A DNA stretch of 64,000 nt, taken from assembly GCA_018105865.1 (NCBI GenBank), contig CM030837.1:8814725-8878724 (forward strand), given 5' to 3'. Under the pieces are notes generated by a model, which was given only the letters and a program-made list of their open reading frames with translations, was not told the DNA's origin and made no database searches. The position numbers and the translations under genes are program-made. Below, in pieces: positions 32,633 through 45,300 of this stretch. The stretch comes from Metaphire vulgaris. Taxonomy: Eukaryota > Annelida > Clitellata > Crassiclitellata > Megascolecidae. The stretch's first letter is position 1. Each line of letters starts with the position of its first letter.

Positions 32633-35600
32633 GTTTGTACATTTTTTCTAAAAGTTTTTGTTTATTTGTTTACTATTGGTTTTTGTTTTCTATTCCATTC
32701 CTAGGTTTCTATTCAATTTAAAGCAGCCATCAAACAATTTTCAAATGCACAATAGTGCTAATTTTAGAATGTTTAGACTGAATAAAAAAAATTTGGTATC
32801 CTGTATATCTAATAGTAACATCTGTCATTCAGGGTTAAATAATTTGTAAAATTTGACCCTTGTTTCATGAAGAAAATGAAGAAGCAGAATAAAGGGGCTA
32901 ATTATGAAAAATTTGCAATATTTCAGTAGTTTCATATTTATCACTTCCTTTATATTGCAAATCTGAATGTTTGAAATAATTTTAATGACACATGTTTTTG
33001 AACAACAGGACCTGCCGCATATACTCACGATAAGGTCGATCCGAGTATAAGTCGACCCCTAAATTTTTTGGATTTGAAGGTGTCTAAAATCATTGACCTG
33101 GGTATAAGTCGAAGTGATGTCACCGCTGTGCACCCTCTTGAGGTGATCATGAGAGTCAGAACAATGGAGGACGCGAGCTGCGTTGTGTTGATTTAAAAAT
33201 TGCATTTTAGCTTTGAACTATCGAGAAACTGAACGATTTTGACATTCACAGATCGATTCCTGATGATTAAGAAAACTTTCCTGACGATTAAGAAAACTTT
33301 AAGCTCGCTATTTGCTCATTCTTGACAATATGAACAATTTAATTAATCTTAAAAAATTATTTTAATATTTATGTAGTGCCAATAATTACAAATAATATTT
33401 ATGTGGCGCCTATGAATTACAAATCTTAAAATCGCTGATGCCAATTTTTATTTAGATGCTGTAGCATATGTTGAAAGTAATTAATTACACAAAGTTTTAG
33501 CTAAATTAATTATTTTCGACATCCTCTGTATGGAAACTGTATCCAGCATATAAGTCGAGGTTAGGATATAAGGCCTGTGAATTGGCCTTAAATTATTCGA
33601 CTTTAATGCAAGTATATAAGGTAGTTCATGCCATTAAACAGAAGTGATTAAGAATGATTGGTATTTCAGTATTTCGTTATATTTGTCATCATCATCATGC
33701 TTTCTGCCAATGCAATAGCTAGACACAAAAACATTTCCAAGAAGTCCTGTCTTCTTTTAATCTTCCTTCTGTGATTGAAATTACTTTCATATTCATATCT
33801 TCTCTCATGTTGTCAATCCACTTTTGCCTCTATTTCCTTTCATTTGAATGTAAAGTGCCTTGTGTGGCAGACTTCTTTCATTTATTCTATTGATGTGTCC
33901 ATACCAGGTAAGTCTTTTCCTTCTAATTTTGTTGTTAATTGTATCATTTAGGCTGATACGTTGTCTAATGTCCTATCTTTTGCAACCGGGTTACTCCAAG
34001 GATTCTCTGTAAGCACATCATTTCGGCCACTAGCAGCCTATGTTCATCTGTTTCTTTCCTGCTCCATGTCTCTTCACCATATATTATTTGTGGGGCTACC
34101 ATGATGTTGTATACTTTGACCTTGGTGTAAACTTATGTTTATGCCCTTGCTGTTCCAGATTTTTTGTAATCTCTCCATTGTTTGCAGTCCTTTGGCAATT
34201 TTCTGTTTAACTTCCTCTTGATATTTCAGTATTTTGTATGTAGGTCAGGTTTGATGTTTTATATGTATTTAAGTCATTGTCCTTAAAAATCCAGCATTTT
34301 ATGTTCTAGAAATTGGTTTTGTACCTGTTTTATGTTCTGGGAATTCCCTTTGTACCATACTACAGGGAGTCGCTAAGATTTGGTTATGGATGCATTTGGG
34401 TTACATGATGCACATGGTTTCTTTTCTTTTTCACTCTCTTTGAAAACTTTATGTGTTAGTTGTGGGCTGCTCACCCTATATAGAAGGTTTGATGTTTCAG
34501 ACTTAAAGTACTTCTCACAGCCCATAAGATTATATATTTTCTTAAGAGTAGAAATAATACTATAATAGTTGAAATTTATGCCTATTATTCTTTGTTTGGG
34601 TTTATTTTGTTTTTGCAATTGTATTTCTTCTGATATTTCAAAATTTATTATTTCTTTTACAGGAAATGTAGTGATTGGAACAGTGGCTGTGGATCAGAAT
34701 TGGTGGGAAGGTTTTGAAATCTTGACTAGGCATTCAGGCTTATTTCCATTAACTCATGTAGAAGAGCTGCATGTTGGTTCATGTGATAGTCTTTCTTTTC
34801 AAGATAAAGAGTCTTCACAAGCAGTCAGTATTTTATGCGAAGCTGTAGTCATTTCAAGCCTTCATGCTCAGCTGGAAGGTGAACTAGATCTGATTGAAGG
34901 AGACGTTGTTGAGATTCTTCATTTCCTTGATGATGGCTTTGCATTTGGACGATGTAAAGAGAGAACTGGACAATTTCCATTATCATTTGTTCAGGTCAGA
35001 GACGAAGTAGCGGAGCAGATTTCGAGCAGTCATCGCAGTAAACAACATGATGAAATATATTTTATTGCCAAGCAGGATTCCATTATCAACCCTGATGTTC
35101 AAACTCAGAACTCCCCAACAATCACTAATAATGTATCTGTGAAGACAAAGAAATCTCATTCAAGAAAAGGATCTTATACTCAGGCTAACACAAGATCCCA
35201 TGATTCTTATGTAATGCCATATGCTCAGGCACGCTACAATTTCACAGCTGTTAACAAAGGTGAACTTTCATTTATTGTCAATGAAATAATAACACTTATT
35301 TCTCATATTGATGATGATTGGGCTGAGGGTGAGATCAATGGCAAAAGGGGAATTTTTCCCACTTCCTATGTGAACATTATTGTTGACTGTCAACTGGCTG
35401 AAGATACCAAACTTGTTCATGCAGCATCAGCCGCTGGAGACTTTTCTTCTGAGATTTACGGACGAGTTTTGTATGATTTCATGGCTGAAAATTCTGATGA
35501 ACTGAGTCTTTGTGAAGGAGACACGGTTACCATTTTGGAACAGCTTGGTGCTGACTGGTACCTTGCAAGACATGATGATGAGCGGGTAGGACGTTGTCCA

Positions 35601-38600
35601 GTGAACTACATAGAAGTGTTTGCTTGTGAGCCTTTGTATGGCATCACTTCTTCATCCTCTGCACATCCCAATCTCAAGTCAAATCAAGAAGATTTCACAA
35701 TTAGCAGCTCTTCCTCAATTTATTCAAATCTCCAGCAAAAGCCTTCAATTAAGCCTAAGCCTAAACGAAATGTACCAATGAATTCACTGTGTGGGGTGAA
35801 AAATTTATCTAACTTTAATTCCAAGGAATTCCAGGCTGACTGGAAAAATTCAGGCCCTCATGTTCCACTTAAATTACAAAATCTTTCAAATACTAAAATG
35901 AGTCTTGACGAGGTTGTAGAGCATGAGCTACAGAGAGCAAGGGAAACAACACATGCAAAAGAAAACATTAATAATGAAGCCTTAGTTACAAGTTATCAGG
36001 ACTCTTTTACGAGACCACAGTCAGTTGCTATTCTGGATCTTAAGACAAATGAACTTTTCAGAGCCAAGCAAGACTTTAACAGGACCCAGACACATCGTCA
36101 AACCTTTGATTCACTGGTTCCAATGCCTAAAATGTTGCGTCCCAACTCTCTCTGTGTCAATGAAGAATCAAAGAGCTCTACAGAAAAGAGTCAAAGTAAA
36201 CCAATGCCACTGCTGAAGTTATCTCCAGCAAAGCCAAAAATTATACCAAAGCGGCCAGCGCCTCCACGCCCTTTCTCTAAAACAGCTGTGCGATCTCAGT
36301 CTCACAACGACCTGATGATGTTTTCTCCAGATCGACTGGGTAAGTTGTACTTTTATTTGCCACAGTTTATTTTTAGAACAAAGGCTGTATTCACAGTTGT
36401 ACAATTCTTATATACAGGTGAAACATAGTGGTTCTGAACAAGGGCAGATCCTACTGAACCACTCTAAGCCCTGTTATTATTATCATTATCATTATCTTTA
36501 ATATTATAACCTGTGACTTGTGCTTATTCATAATACTAATTTTATTCTAATTCAGTTAATTCATTCATTCATTCATCATCATCTTCATCATCATCATCAT
36601 TAACCGTGGGCTCAATGCCCGTTGGTGTATTTCAGGTGTATTTGGTGTATTTGGTGTTGGTGTATTTCAAGTGTATAATGCCATCTCCACAGTTTTCTGC
36701 TATTCTTTCCTGTTCATTGCTCTGTGACTAAGGTCCTGTAAACTGTTTCCACACCATTCTTCAATATCATCACACCATTCCTTGTGTGGTCTTCCTTTCT
36801 TATTGGCAACCTCCATTATTCCAAACATTAGAGCTTTGATCTTTCTGTCCTCTTTCATTCTGCATATGTGTCTAAAAAGATGGATTTTTCTTTGATTTAC
36901 TCTTTGTTGCATGGTTTGTTTTGGCTGCTGTATTCTCAAGTATAGTTCTTCATTGCATTGTCACTATGTGGCTCTAAAGGCATTGCACAAATGGCTGATT
37001 TGTAGATGCTTTATTTTGTTACCTTTTTATTCTTTGTCTAATCAAACATAATTGAGGTTTCACTAATATTACTTCTAAGACTTTTAAAAAATACATATAT
37101 TTATGGTTTTTATTTGATAAATTGACTAGCAATTACCTACTTTGATGCACTATTTGATTAAGTACTTGGCCTATGTTGTCCATCAAATATATTTATTGTT
37201 AATTATTTTTTGCTCTAGTAGATGCTGAACTATGTGAAATAATGCTTTTAATATATTGAAGAAATTAATGGGCATTGCTGCATAGACCTCTTGAAGTTTT
37301 TCAAATATTTGAATTCTATAGAATGAGACATGTATAGCTTAGTTATAATTTTCATTAAGTGAGTTGTATTGTTCTGCCATAAATTATATAATTAGCAATT
37401 AGATCAACCATGTTAAATATGTTTAAACTTGAATTAAAGGTGGATACTAGGTTGTTTAAAATTTATAGATTAATTAATGTATTTTTATTTTTGTAGTTTC
37501 ATCTGATTCATTAGTTGCAAGAAGTTCAACTCCAACAGTGGATCCTGCAATGAATTTACCAATCAGCCCTATTTGCTTCAATATTGTGAAGTCTGAAACA
37601 GGTTCTACACAGCTGGATGAAAAACATCATGAGAAAAGACAGCGAGTTATTGCTGAACTCATCCAGACAGAAAGTGACTATGTCAACTGCCTTGTCCTGT
37701 GTCTGAAGACATTTTCCAATAGAACTAAACTTTGCCCTCAAGCTCTTGACCTAGAAATATTGTTTGGAAATGCAGATCAAGTGGTAGAACTTTCTCAACA
37801 ATTGCTTATATTAATTGAACAGAATGTTGAGACAAAACCTTTTGAAACACAGTGCGTTGGTATGTAATAAAAGTATCTACTTTCTCGCCTTATGTAACTC
37901 GGATTCATTTCAGTTGTATTGCTTCACTGTGTTTAGGCAGCTGTAACTGCAACAATAGTTTGTGAGATTGCAGTCCCTTTCTTGTTGCACCTTTTATATA
38001 TAAGCTTTGTTGGTTTCTATTGCACAACAAATTATAAATCCCATTAGCCAAGACTTTACATTTTGGGAGCATAATTAGGGTTCAGCATGAAATTACAATG
38101 CTAAATTATGATTTATTTACTGGTTATGAATTACCGGTACAGTTAGCGAAGAATGTGGAGAAATGACTTTGGTTTGAGAATTGTTGTTTAACCTAAAGGC
38201 ATCTTAATCACTTTAAGTGACTATAATCCTAAATAATCTGTTACATGCAGTTGATGAATGCTCTAATATTTGGCAAGATGTTCCACTGAAATTTTGTCTT
38301 ACTCAATTGCTTAAGAAAATTTAAATGGATTTTTTGAAAAGGTTATGTGTAAAAGACTTTATGTAACCACTAGAAAGATGCTCGCTTCGCTCGCGCTCGC
38401 TTCGCTCGCAGTGCAGGATAATACTAATCCAATACCTATACCTAATACCCAATCATTGAATTCATGCTGAACAACATTTCAATGACTGTACATACGCCAC
38501 CTAGCCAAGCTCTGCGCCACGTAATAATTAGGCCTATGTACGTTAAAATCACGCAACTGTGACTATTTGTGACGCTGTACACGTATTTTTTGTGTACGTT

Positions 38601-39330
38601 AAAATGTACGTTAAAATTTCAAGCTACAAACAATTGTTACCAATAGCAACGTCGTCGCACGCCCACCCCTCTCACGCTGCAATGACTCGACTAAGCCGTG
38701 CTAAACTACGAACAATTGTTACCAATAGCAACGTCGTCTTCGAACATCGTCCACCAACGCATCGTGCTACGTAAGGACTAAACGGTCTAAACCGTCTACC
38801 AATAGTCAACCAATCAGAACGCTTGAAGGTAACAGACAGAGAGACATACAGATAAGGATTTTAATATGATAGATGGTTGAAAAGGAAAATGTTGTGATTA
38901 TATTGTGGTTACTAAATAGTTCATCAAGTGTATGGTGAGAAGAAAGAAATGGATCCACCAATTTCATTACCAGAAACAATGAATGTTTACCACTTCTCAT
39001 CCTAACAACCTTTAAAGCATAGATTCCAGAGTTTCTGGAAGAATGGCTGATTATAAGTATATTGTTCAACTGTAGCTATTTGAATTGTAGGAAAGTGTTT
39101 TGTTGAACTCGAGGAACAGTTTCGGCAAGTCTATGCTCCTTACTGCCGTAACCATGATAACGTTATTGCTGTTTTGGAAAAGGTCGACTTTAAAATTCAT
39201 ATAATATGCTTCCTAGTGTTGTGCTTCTTGAGTAGAAATGAAGCTAAAATGCACTTTGCAGACAATTTTGATCTGCTATCTGGTTAAAGTTGTTATCTGA
39301 ATTATTTGCTTATCTATGTTTATATATTAC

Positions 39331-39386
<56 letters not shown>

Positions 39387-42300
39387 GGTTGTTAAGACAG
39401 CTGGTTTTGAAGGACCAGTTAACCGTTCAAAAAAAAGACCAGTTAACCGCTCGCTAGCGGCAGTCTGGTGTTGTGCCAACATCAAAGTGCTTTGATGCCG
39501 CCGGCACCTATGCCGGTGTCCTGCGCAGCTACATCAAGGCGCTTTGATGCCGCCAGCGCCTATCCCGACGTCCTGCGTGGCTACATCGAAACGTTTTGAT
39601 GTTTTCAAATTGATATTACGGTTAACCGGTCAAAGTTAAAAGGACCGGTCCTTGCTCTTAGGACCGGTTAACCGTTAACAACCTTAATATATATGTATGC
39701 ATTTTATGCAAGTGTATAAATTGATTATGGTTGACATTTAGAATTGAAGAGACATTGGTCTCAATCAGTACTGAAAGTCAGCCGGTGCACAGCGGAGCTG
39801 AGCTCCGACACCTTTTTGGACCACGAAAATTTTTTCACCATAATTTTTCAATATTTGTTCCAATTTTGTAAAAGCACCATGTACTTGCAAAAATATTAAA
39901 CTAAGATTTTAAAAGCGCTATAGGAATTTAAATGATGGTTACCTATAGTTTGTTATTTCCTTTAAAAACTTCCGGTATAGTTATGACGGTTTTTGAATAC
40001 AATGTTAACACACCTCAGCGCCAAGAGAGCTCCTGCACCTTTTTTCACAGACTTTCAGTACTGGTCTCTATATAAGCTGAAGTCTCCAAGTAATATTTTA
40101 AATATTTTAGGTCTCATTATAATTATTTATTAAATTTTTAAGTATTTTTATTGAACTGAATTAGCAGTTGATCAATTGGAAACCATTTTGATCAGGAAAG
40201 TGTAAATCAGTTAGTGAACATTGTAATATTAGATACCCGGTCAAAACGGCACATGACAAAATGGCACAGACAAAACAGTGCAGACAAAATGATGCAAAGA
40301 AAATACTTCAAAATACCAACAAAAGGGTGCAAAATACTGACAAAACGGTGCAGACAAGATGGCACAACTGATAGGTACAGACAAGAATGGGTATAGGGTA
40401 AAATAGGCAACGGGCCTACATCATCTCCCTCCCTTTTAAATGGGTCAACAGTTAAGCAGCAACATTTTGATCAGATATGTTCATTTACCTTGTTATAGTG
40501 TTTCAGCATGACCACGAGATGTGGCGGTTAATGATCTATTAAGTAGATGGATATCCGCTGACAATTTTGTGAGAAAACGCTTGTGCTATTGACTTTTCTT
40601 GAATGAATTCCTTTGGATATGTCACACATTGCTCAATATATTCAATAAATTTAAATAAGTAATATTTTTGATGGAGTCAACAAAGCAGCACATTAACCTT
40701 TAATTTTTTCAAATAACTACTAAAATTAGTTGCTATTAAACAAAACATATTAACATATCCTCTTAAAAACATTTATTGGTAAAAATTAAGTGCAATTTCT
40801 CTTATATAATCAAACCTATCAACGTTAGCATTATTTTGAACAATAGCTTTTAATCGTTTGTCCACTGAATATATTTTTTCTTTGAGGCATCACTCCAGCC
40901 AAATGCTTGCGCCTTTTTGTCTGCGCCATTTTGTTATGCGCTGTTTTGTGGGGTGCCGTAATATTGCATGGTTAGGTGAAAGATAATAATGACATTAGCA
41001 AAACAATTTTTTATATTGAACAAACTAAACACTCTATTGTTTAAAGTCAGATCCTAAAATTGGCTAAAAGTTAAATAAATAATTCATTAATAGGTGAGAC
41101 GCATTTACCGTATTATCTCGTGTATAAGACACTTTATCCTCCAAAAATTGGTGCAAAGTGTGGGTGTGTATTATACATAGGAATAAATTTTATGTACATA
41201 AACATGCTTAATTTTAAATTTACCATATATTCATGCATATAACATGTGCTTTATAAGCATTTTGCTTACACGGTCAACAGTAGAGGGAAACTTTGTAGGC
41301 CTATATGCTTCAAATTCTAGACAGAATTTGAAAGAAAATTGTGACTGTCTAGGTAATACAATAGAGAGTTTGACAAAGATAGCTAAACAATTGATGTTGG
41401 GCAACTGCTGATGGGGAAACTTTGTCTGTACCTCCAATTCTAAGCAGATTGCTGAATAGAGATTCCCAGGTGAAATTTTGGGTGTGTATTATACATAGGT
41501 AATAACATTTTTACATTATGATAACTCTAGAAAATAAGGGTGTGTATTATACACAGGTGCGTATTATATCCGAGATAATATGGTAGTTGCATTTACCCAA
41601 ATTTTCATCGACAAAGCATTAATTGCCTCATTTATTCAGTTGTTAATATGCTCTCAATAGATTCCAAGGGCATATTTTGTCAGTTTGTCAGCATTTTGAC
41701 AGCATTCTATCACTTGAGTACATATCACTTTATTAGCTGTTTTTTTATAATAGCTTGAGGGCAATGCTGAAATTTCTGAATTCATTCAAGCTGCATTGGA
41801 TGAAATTCGACAGCAGTTGCATGTGTTTGATTTGCATTCTATTTTGATCAGACCGGTTCAGCGGATTTTGAAGTATCCACTTCTTCTCAGTGAACTTGAG
41901 AAAGTAAGTACAGTAATAATATATTAAAATTTGTGATAATTTAAGTTTGGGTTTATAATTTGATTGTGTTATTGACAGGCATGCCTGAACAAATTTTCAG
42001 CAGGGGATGGAGATTTCCTTAAGAAAATTAAAGTAGTTCACATCTTAAAAACCTTACCTTGACAAGCAAAAAAAGGTCCTGATGCACAGAATTTACTCTC
42101 TTATACTCCTGGCAATCAAAAAAGGTCTATCTTCTTCCAGGGGGTTCAGGCTGCACCTCTTGGAAAAAAGCTGCACCCCTTCTTCCAGGGGATGCAGCTG
42201 TAACCCCACTTCCTACAGGCCTGGTTAATGATAAATTTTAATGACTGGGTATCAGAGTTTGGCAAAATCAATTCGCGATTCAATCGTGATTTAAATCACT

Positions 42301-45300
42301 ACGGTTGATTTGATTTGAGAGCCAAAGATTTGATTTAAAAATTCAGTGATTTGATTTGATTTGATTTGGGTTAGCTTTGATTCGATTCGATTTGGAAGTC
42401 AAATCACCATTATAGTACATATAGATATTTTGAGTTAAACATAGACTCGACTGAGAACTTACTAACTTAGAGTCAATAGTTAAATGCTAATGTGGTAAGA
42501 GGCAGTAGTTTTTTATGACAGTGGTAACACTATTATATCAAACCAAACCGGAAGTAGTAGCCATTGTGGTTTGGTTATTTGCGCAGTTATTATTATTTCA
42601 CGAGAGGCGCATGTCGTTTGATTGCGGAATTCAGGAAAGATGGCCATTAAATTTCTGCATTCTGGACAGTTGCATTATCATGATGTCAAGTATTTCAGAA
42701 GAGAACAGCATTAATTCTTTGTTAGGTCGCTTCTTTGATGACTGAAAGAAGGGCCACAATGACTGGTGTATGCGGTGCAAGATATGTCGTGTTAGGATGC
42801 ACTCAAAGCCAGGAGTCACTTCAAAAGTCAAGTTATAAGTGGTATTTTAAAACACTTTTGTGGTAATGCTACACAGGTGTCTATTTCATTAATTGAAGAA
42901 AGTCAATACCTGAGTCTTCCAACAGACACAAGTATGGCACCTGAGGTATTCTGGGCAGCTGAAGGGTCTGCTTACCCAAATCTACGACATATCGCACATC
43001 GGTTGCTTAGCATACCGTTTACTTCAGGCTGTGTGGGGAGGCTGTTTTCCATCACCAGGGCAATTATATCAGCAAGACGCAATCGGTTGTCAGCAACAAC
43101 TGTTGAATCTTTGTTATTGAGAAAGCAACAATGTGCTCTAGAACTACGACAAAGTGAGACTGCTGAAAGTGGCAAGTCTAGCATTACCACGCTCAGTGCA
43201 CAAGCCATGTGTGAAAGGGAAACTTAAATAAAGCCTATTACTGAGTGACTAGTGACTACTGAGTCTTACAGTAGGCTACGTTGCAACTAATATACTAATA
43301 TAACGTTAAAATGTGTCAAAAGGTCATATAGTGTTAATGTTGTATTTTGAAAGATTTGATTTGATTTACAATTTGATAAAAAGTGATTTTGATTTGATTT
43401 GAAAAAATGATTTTGATTTGAAATTTCACTGATTGATTGAATCAAGAACTGCAATTGATTTTGATTTGGAGTATGTGATTTGATTTGTGATTTGCCCAAC
43501 ACTGTGCCCAACACTGCTGGGTATTATTAATTATAAATTGCTAACTTACCCGTAAACATACAACTCTGAAATGAATGCTTACTGGCATTAGATATGACAA
43601 CTTTTGGCTTGTTTTTATGCAATAAAGAATTTTTTGTAGACATAGTATTGCAATTGCTCATTGTAATTCTTATTTGGGGACATCTTGTGATAATACCAGT
43701 TAGCATCACTTACCCAAAATCCAATCCATTACCTTTCCACCGTGGTGGAGAAACATGTAAACCCATCAGTGATGAAGGAATTGGCTATGCGATGTGGATA
43801 GACCTGAGGATAACCTTGAAGGGTGGCTAACACAGGTGATCCCTCGATGGGCAGTAGCAGCGAGGGTAATGAAGCTAGCATACTATTGGCTGGGTCAGAA
43901 AAGCTGAAACTTCACACAGAAGGCAGAACTAAGTAGGATACAACTCTGGAAATGGCCTGTCTCTGTGGAATGGAAGTTTGGAACTTACCATTCTATGCAC
44001 CTGAACGCATGACGAGAACTGCACCTTCTTTATCTAATAGGAGACGAGTGGCCACAGTGTAGTTATATTGATATTATTTATTGACCACCAATTATTATAT
44101 ATTAACCACCAATCACTATGACATCAATATACACAGTCATTCAGCCCTATCCTCTAGAATTCTCTTGATCCCAGTATATGTAATTTAGCAACTGCTGATT
44201 CTATGACCCTCTTTTTTGAAACATCTCATTACCATACCGATATGCAATATTTGCAGCGGGAACACTTCTGAGTGATTCTTCAGAAGAGGCGCTATCTGTT
44301 ACATTCAGTGTTTATTCTAGCCACCTTGACATTGGGGGTGATTTTGAAATGTTTGGGGGGGACAAGGTTTCATGTGAGTATCCACACGGGGGGGAATTTC
44401 CATCCCCAGCCAACACAGCCAACATATAAAAAAATTTTGGGGGGAATTTAAAACTTGGGGGGAATTCCCCCAGAGAAGGCCTAGAATAAACACTGGTTAC
44501 ATTACTTTACACAGATCACTATTCTGGTTCAGACATCGCCCAGTCTAAAACAGTCTATGCTGCTCATTGATGCACACTGGCAACAGTGAATAAGTTCACT
44601 AAGTGACCATATTTATTCATCTATGAATAAATATTGTTATCTATCACCTTCCAGTTACATGTTCCAGCAATCTCCTCTTTGACTAATCATCTAAAATAAT
44701 AATTGGTCAAATGTTTGAGGCTGATAATTGGCTGGAGACACAATTGGTGCACCTCTAATTGTAATGCTGGATTTTGTGTAGTGCTTTGGAAATTGATTTG
44801 GGAACTGACAAATAATTGTAGGCAACAGATGAAGCACATACTGATAAGCACCATCTCCTAACAGCCATTAGAATTATGACAAATGTTGCCTCCTACATCA
44901 ATGAGTATAAAAGAAGAAAGGATCTTGGTGAGTTGAAGATGCATATCAACATTTCCCAAAGAGTTTAATGTTTTGATATTGTTTTAGTATTAAAAATGTA
45001 CCGTATTTCTCAGGTTATAAGTCACCCCTGAATATAAGTCTCACCAGTGGAAAAGAGATGTTTTTTAGACTTTGCGTATAAGGCACCCTGAATATAAGTT
45101 GCCCCTGAATATTCTTATTCTTCTTCACAGGTCCAATGCATTGCTGCGTCAGCGGCAATGGACTTCCCCTTTTTATGATCTCTGGTATTCCTCAGGGGTT
45201 TGATGTCTATCTCCAGCCCATTTCTTAGTTTGTCTATGTATTTTGCTCTTTCTTTCCTTCTTGATCTTTTACCCTCCAACATGCCTGTCACTGCCAAGTT

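Larger units (their letters stand above)
42253..43516 (+). mobile_element. hAT element I, internally deleted
   Basis: Flanked by perfect CTGGGTAT (42245-42252 and 43517-43524). The termini are followed by long runs of gatttgatttg-type words (42290-42405 and 43355-43490). The last 12 bases of the right end, GTGCCCAACACT-type, are duplicated in tandem. It encodes two separated transposase parts (listed separately). Confidence 0.92.

Noticed and set aside
34340..34568. Extra DNMBP exon between exons 1 and 2
   Set aside because: Exons 1 and 2 join in phase inside one SH3 domain, leaving no room for another exon.
34569..34662. Signal-peptide-like start of the long frame before SH3-2
   Set aside because: MPIILCLGLFCFCNC looks like a signal peptide, but it is intron read-through before the acceptor at 34661-34662; exon 1 already supplies the first half of this SH3.
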